Assembly: GCA_024639785.1 (NCBI GenBank)
Contig: JAHEGI010000003.1
Span: forward strand, 83,197 to 147,196
DNA: 64,000 nucleotides
Reading direction: 5' to 3'
Origin: Cryomorphaceae bacterium
Lineage (GTDB): Bacteria > Bacteroidota > Bacteroidia > Flavobacteriales > Schleiferiaceae
The notes under the pieces were generated by a model, which saw only the letters and a program-made list of their open reading frames with translations, was not told the DNA's origin and did not search any database. A program made the position numbers and the translations under genes. Position 1 is the first letter of the stretch, and each line of letters opens with the position of its first letter. Of the stretch, positions 60,481-64,000 are shown one piece after another.

Positions 60481-62112
60481 TCAGAATGCAGGAACCTTTA
60501 GCACCAAGGGCTCTTCTGCATCAATTTGGAGAAAGGTCATCATGGGCTGGGATGCCAAAATTTGGGGCATCGTGCCGGCACTTAAGGTCCACTCTTCCAA
60601 GAGCCGACCTGAAAAATCATACCGACGAACAAGGGTCATACCCGTAGGTCGAGTCCGGTGGAGCGCATAGCCCTGCCCTTGAGGACGCAAGGACCATTCC
60701 GGCACAAGGCTGGGTTCATCTATACCCATCACTGCGAGGGTGCTTCCGAAATTGGGAATACCCCAGCCAAGCAAACTATCGGGTTTGCTGGCCTGACTTG
60801 CCTCACTGCGAACAAGATTCATCAGATCTTGGATGCTCAGCGCACTGTTGGTCGATTTATGCGCTTGAACCAAGCAAGCCATTGCTCCACATGCAATCGG
60901 TGAAGCGAAGGAGGTTCCACTTCCGGTACCTACCGTCCCGGAGGATTTCATAATGGTGGCAGAGGATCCTCGTGTGGCGATATCTGGTTTGGTACGGCCA
61001 TCCGCCGTTGGACCTTGGCTCGAGAAGCCTGCGCGCACGCCCAAGCCATCCACTGCGCCAACGGAGAAGATGGAATCGGCATCGGCCGGGCATGATATAT
61101 ATTTCCAAGCGGAAGACCCCTCATTCCCTGCGGCTACAACCACGATCATCCCCGTTCGCGCCGCAGCCGTAGCTGCCCGGGAAATGACCGCAGTTCGGCC
61201 ATCTAAATCCGCATAACTATGATCGCCTATGCCATTATCAAAGGTGGTATAGCCCAAAGAAGTATTTATCACATCCACCCCAAGTGAATCTGCCCATTCT
61301 GCGGCGACGACCCAATTATCCTCTTCAACCAGGGTTTCCGAGTACTCATCTTCCGTCCGAAAGAGAAAATAGTTCGCTTCTGGAGCCGTACCAATAAAGG
61401 TTCCATCTAGATCCGAACAAATTGTGCTCAATACCGACATACCATGACTTCCCGCTTGAAAGACATTGCTGTCATTATCTACAAAATCATGCGTGAGGAC
61501 AATGCGGTTTTGATTCCACGCCCCCGTGAAGCAGGCATGGCTTTCCACGCCAGAAAACCCCCCATCCATCAAGGCCACATTCACTCCAAGCCCCGTGTAG
61601 CCTGCATCATGAAGTGGGATGAGATTGATTTGACTCACTTGGTCTAAACTCTGGCCATAGGAATAGCTTGTGAGGCCTTCGTCTGGAACCGGAGAAGATC
61701 CTGCGAGATTCAACGCCGGTATCGGGGCGTCGGGTGATTCGGACCAGCGACTAATCTGCATACGCGCGACAGGCTGCACACCGCGCACTCCTTGTGTTGC
61801 AGTTAATTCCGCTAGCTGAGCCTCTGTCGCATAGACCGTTACAGCCCGAAACCAACGAGATACGCGGTACACCTGAGCACCGGTTGCTTGAACCCGCGCA
61901 ATGGCCTCCGCAGGCACCGGAAAATCACTTGGTTTTAATGGTATGCCTTGGCGTATCCGACGTTCGATACCTGTCGGCGAAAGCGCAGGTAACGTTGCAC
62001 TAGCTGGGCTAAGCCCCATTTCTGCTTCATCTAAGAACACCCAATAGCGAGATTGCGCCTGAATTGAAATGCTCGTAAAAAGAAGAAGAATGAGGCTGAT
62101 AGGATATTTCAT
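60481..62112 (-). CDS. Secreted subtilisin-like (S8) serine protease with a degenerate sorting-type tail
   Basis: 543 residues. Signal peptide 1-20 (ISIQAQ). An inhibitor-like propeptide (30-120) precedes the S8 domain. Catalytic triad Asp 183 (VALMDGGFSG), His 223 (AGSHGMSVLS), Ser 401 (GTSFASPIA), oxyanion Asn 330 (AAGNEG). The last 70 residues (YDFSGRLLEEWTL, TFLQIDAEEPLVLKVPAF) have the strand pattern of a type A T9SS sorting domain but lack its PNP start. It lies two bases after mnmA. Probably exported; surface sorting is uncertain. Confidence 0.9.
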   Translation of the reverse strand: MKYPISLILLLFTSISIQAQSRYWVFLDEAEMGLSPASATLPALSPTGIERRIRQGIPLKPSDFPVPAEAIARVQATGAQVYRVSRWFRAVTVYATEAQLAELTATQGVRGVQPVARMQISRWSESPDAPIPALNLAGSSPVPDEGLTSYSYGQSLDQVSQINLIPLHDAGYTGLGVNVALMDGGFSGVESHACFTGAWNQNRIVLTHDFVDNDSNVFQAGSHGMSVLSTICSDLDGTFIGTAPEANYFLFRTEDEYSETLVEEDNWVVAAEWADSLGVDVINTSLGYTTFDNGIGDHSYADLDGRTAVISRAATAAARTGMIVVVAAGNEGSSAWKYISCPADADSIFSVGAVDGLGVRAGFSSQGPTADGRTKPDIATRGSSATIMKSSGTVGTGSGTSFASPIACGAMACLVQAHKSTNSALSIQDLMNLVRSEASQASKPDSLLGWGIPNFGSTLAVMGIDEPSLVPEWSLRPQGQGYALHRTRPTGMTLVRRYDFSGRLLEEWTLSAGTMPQILASQPMMTFLQIDAEEPLVLKVPAF

Positions 62113-62114
62113 AG

Positions 62115-63260
62115 TTATGCATTCATAATTCCTGAGCCCAGGAGTTCATTTTCATGGTACCATGCCGCGAACTGTCCTGCTGCCACAGCTTTCCATGGCT
62201 CCTCAGGGACTAGCTCTAGGCCGTTCTCGTCACATCGAAGTTCGCACAAAACCAAGGCTTGCCGGTAACGTATGCGTGCAGAAACCTGAAGGCGTTCTCC
62301 AGGCTGGAGGGCGATGGCCGGATTTAGCCAGTGCACCTCCTGCGAAAGAATCCTGACACATGGTCGGTAAAGCCCAGGGTGGTCTTCCCCTTGCCCCACG
62401 TAGACCGTATTGGTCTGAACATCCGTTGCCAAGACGAATAAAGGCAAAGGAGATCCCCCTACAAGCAGCCCTTTGCGTTGTCCCACGGTAAAGAAATGCG
62501 CGCCGGAATGCGTCCCTACAGGATGGCCCATGCTGGGATCCAACTTCCACGGCGTCCCGCAGACGGCTTGGTCAAAAAGAGAGTGTTCGCGGTCCAATTC
62601 AATAATAGGACCCTTTTTTACGGCTAATTGTTGTTGCAAAAAATCCGGTAAGCGAACCTTGCCAATGAAGCAAAGCCCCTGACTGTCCTTTTTTTCAGCG
62701 GTCGCCAACCCCGCTTCGGCGGCTATCCGTCGAACCTCGGGCTTCGGCAAGTGGCCAATAGGAAACAGGGCCTTGGCCAGCTGAGTCTGATTCAATTGGC
62801 AGAGGAAATAACTTTGATCCTTATTTCCATCCGCACCGGCGAGCAGGTGATGAACCCCATCTTCTGAGGTGAATTTTTGCGCATAATGTCCGGTTGCCAC
62901 ATATTCCGCTCCCAGAGACATGGCGGCCTGAAGAAATAAGTCAAACTTTATCTCACGATTGCAGAGCACATCGGGATTGGGAGTGCGACCGGCTTGGTAT
63001 TCCGCAAACATGTAATCGACGATACGTGTTTTGTACTCTGCACTCAAATCCAAGACTTGGAAGGGAATTCCCAATTTGTCCGCTACCAAGAGTGCATCGT
63101 TGGAATCCTCTATCCATGGGCATTCTGCTTCCAGCGTGGGGCTTTCATCCGTCCAGTTTCGCATGAACAATCCGATGACCTCATGTCCCGCTTCTTTAAG
63201 CAAATAAGCGGCGACAGATGAGTCAACCCCGCCAGATAGGCCTACGACAACGCGCGCCAT
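62115..63260 (-). CDS. mnmA: tRNA-specific 2-thiouridylase MnmA
   Basis: 381 residues from ATG 63260 ([21 protein letters not shown]); the frame extends 27 codons further upstream into the MORN gene. PP-loop GLSGGVDSS, the catalytic Cys pair in [11 protein letters not shown] and [18 protein letters not shown] and the tRNA-binding [12 protein letters not shown]. It thiolates U34 of tRNA-Lys, -Glu and -Gln; the tRNA-Lys(TTT) in this window is a predicted substrate. It overlaps the upstream stop by one base. Confidence 0.96.
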   Translation of the reverse strand: MARVVVGLSGGVDSSVAAYLLKEAGHEVIGLFMRNWTDESPTLEAECPWIEDSNDALLVADKLGIPFQVLDLSAEYKTRIVDYMFAEYQAGRTPNPDVLCNREIKFDLFLQAAMSLGAEYVATGHYAQKFTSEDGVHHLLAGADGNKDQSYFLCQLNQTQLAKALFPIGHLPKPEVRRIAAEAGLATAEKKDSQGLCFIGKVRLPDFLQQQLAVKKGPIIELDREHSLFDQAVCGTPWKLDPSMGHPVGTHSGAHFFTVGQRKGLLVGGSPLPLFVLATDVQTNTVYVGQGEDHPGLYRPCVRILSQEVHWLNPAIALQPGERLQVSARIRYRQALVLCELRCDENGLELVPEEPWKAVAAGQFAAWYHENELLGSGIMNA

Positions 63261-63955
63261 TAGTACTCCACTTCTTTTGTGATTCTGCCTTGGTGATACC
63301 AAATGCCTTTGGCAGGTCTGCCGTCTGAAAACTCCAGCCACTTCCCTTCCCTTAAGCCATGTTGGTAACTCCCTCGAATGGAAATGCGCCCATTTTCGTC
63401 AAATTCCGTCCACACCCCACTGGGCTGATCCTCGAGGTATTCCGCACTGCGTAATTTTTGGCCATTCTCGTCAAAGCGCGTCCAAGTGCCTGTTTTCATA
63501 TCCCCCAGCATCACTCCCGTCTCCACCAGTTGACCATTCGGATAAAACGTCTGATAGGGGCCATCTAATGCGCCCGCGGCATAGGTTTCCAGGCTGAGCA
63601 ATTTTCCATTGAGATCATAGATCCGCCAGGTGCTGTCCTTGACCCCCGGAGCCGAATATTTCCCTTCCGCCAGGAGGACATTGTTTTCCGCGTACTCATG
63701 GACGTAGCATACCTGTGTTTTTCCCCGGAAATTCATCTCCGCGCGTTTGGCCCCATTCGGGTGGTAATGGACGAAGGTGCCCACGGGGATGCCGTGATCA
63801 AAACGGCCTTTGTAACGAAGCACCGTGGACTTCTCAAAGCGTACTTCCCAAGGACCGTGCTTTTGACCATTGATGGTTTGATTTTGAGCCAAGCTCGGCC
63901 AGGCCATGAGACAAAGCAAGCCGAGAGTCCCATAAAATTTGAGCCTTTTCATCAT
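63260..63955 (-). CDS. Secreted MORN-repeat / YwqK-like protein
   Basis: 231 residues (ATG 63955 or the next ATG at 63952). Signal peptide ending SLAQ. The mature part consists of seven or so beta-hairpin repeats of the form G-x-W-x-x-(F/Y)-x-x-x-G-(K/Q) ([81 protein letters not shown]). Such proteins are frequent in Bacteroidota; the toxin-antitoxin label sometimes given to YwqK is not supported here because no toxin gene is present. Function unknown. Confidence 0.85.
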   Translation of the reverse strand: MMKRLKFYGTLGLLCLMAWPSLAQNQTINGQKHGPWEVRFEKSTVLRYKGRFDHGIPVGTFVHYHPNGAKRAEMNFRGKTQVCYVHEYAENNVLLAEGKYSAPGVKDSTWRIYDLNGKLLSLETYAAGALDGPYQTFYPNGQLVETGVMLGDMKTGTWTRFDENGQKLRSAEYLEDQPSGVWTEFDENGRISIRGSYQHGLREGKWLEFSDGRPAKGIWYHQGRITKEVEY

Positions 63956-64000
63956 CCAGCAGTTTCAGTTTTAACGGCTGCATGAAAATGGGACAGCTCG
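63952..64000 (-). CDS. Possible C-terminal end of a gene truncated by the window edge
   Basis: On the minus strand a frame open from the edge reads [15 protein letters not shown] and stops at 63954-63952 in an ATGATG context, overlapping the MORN gene start. The tight overlap fits the coupled gene style of this genome. Fifteen residues are too few to name it. Confidence 0.35.
   Translation of the reverse strand, partial: ELSHFHAAVKTETAG

Noticed and set aside
63260-63955. Antitoxin of a toxin-antitoxin pair (YwqK label)
   Set aside because: The protein is a secreted MORN-repeat protein and no toxin gene is adjacent.

Overview
The window is a dense, ordinary chromosomal stretch of a Bacteroidota bacterium, most likely a marine Flavobacteriales of the Cryomorphaceae/Schleiferiaceae type. 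The signs are: TonB-dependent receptors with CarboxypepD-like N-terminal modules; the nusB-DUF1573-yajC gene order; a single-chain E1 alpha/beta 2-oxo acid dehydrogenase; an S16 protein with an Ala/Glu tail; a PorE-like OmpA protein; bacillithiol synthesis (BshC); a fused CrtYc-Yd lycopene cyclase; and, throughout, the Bacteroidota -7 promoter element TAnnTTTG. G+C is about one half by eye. I see no phage, insertion sequence, integron or CRISPR array. No stretch over 300 bases lacks a gene.

Layout. 0-5.3 kb: end of rpsP, rimM, a saccharopine-dehydrogenase-like gene, pckA, PIN-PhoH. 5.4-8.3 kb: Crp/Fnr regulator, a TPR-like membrane protein, then nusB-DUF1573-yajC on the minus strand. 8.4-14.4 kb: a minus-strand run guaA, a binding-protein-like gene, pepD, crtZ, lycopene cyclase, pseudouridine synthase. 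14.5-18.2 kb: accC-DUF4294-bshC. 18.2-19.9 kb: an FSA-type transaldolase fused to KdsD-like CBS domains, coupled to a KdsC-like HAD phosphatase. 19.9-22.1 kb: a coiled-coil protein, zapA, rny. 22.2-26.8 kb: a coupled plus-strand chain of M23 peptidase, CarboxypepD-like protein, TonB-dependent receptor and a 77-residue protein. 26.9-31.3 kb: rocD, then rlmD-methyltransferase-phosphoribosyltransferase converging on aroK. 31.3-33.5 kb: tRNA-Lys, tRNA-Leu, msrB, a small lipoprotein, tRNA-Val and two small unknown genes.

33.5-37.7 kb: fused E1 dehydrogenase, a 2OG-Fe oxygenase, trmD, rplS. 37.8-42.2 kb: aroC-dicarboxylate symporter-PorE-like OmpA protein. 42.2-46.1 kb: histidine degradation genes hutI-hutG-ftcD plus an SDR. 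46.1-47.8 kb: a CrtA-like and an AlkB-like oxygenase. 47.9-53.1 kb: htpG, DUF2911, TonB-dependent receptor. 53.1-55.7 kb: divergent namZ and FtsX-like permease. 55.7-59.4 kb: tRNA-Asp, a tiny membrane protein, trxA and a compact NDP-heptose module (hddC::gmhB fusion, hddA, gmhA). 59.5-64 kb: a minus-strand run of MORN-repeat protein, mnmA, S8 protease and nitronate monooxygenase.

Two observations stand out. One is the transaldolase-CBS/KdsC-like HAD pair, which looks like a rewired sugar-phosphate route to a Kdo-like precursor. The other is a recurrent promoter geometry in which TAnnTTTG sits only 3-6 nt before the start codon of many genes. The same element lies 13-26 nt upstream of the three tRNA transcription units, so many mRNAs here should be leaderless or nearly so.
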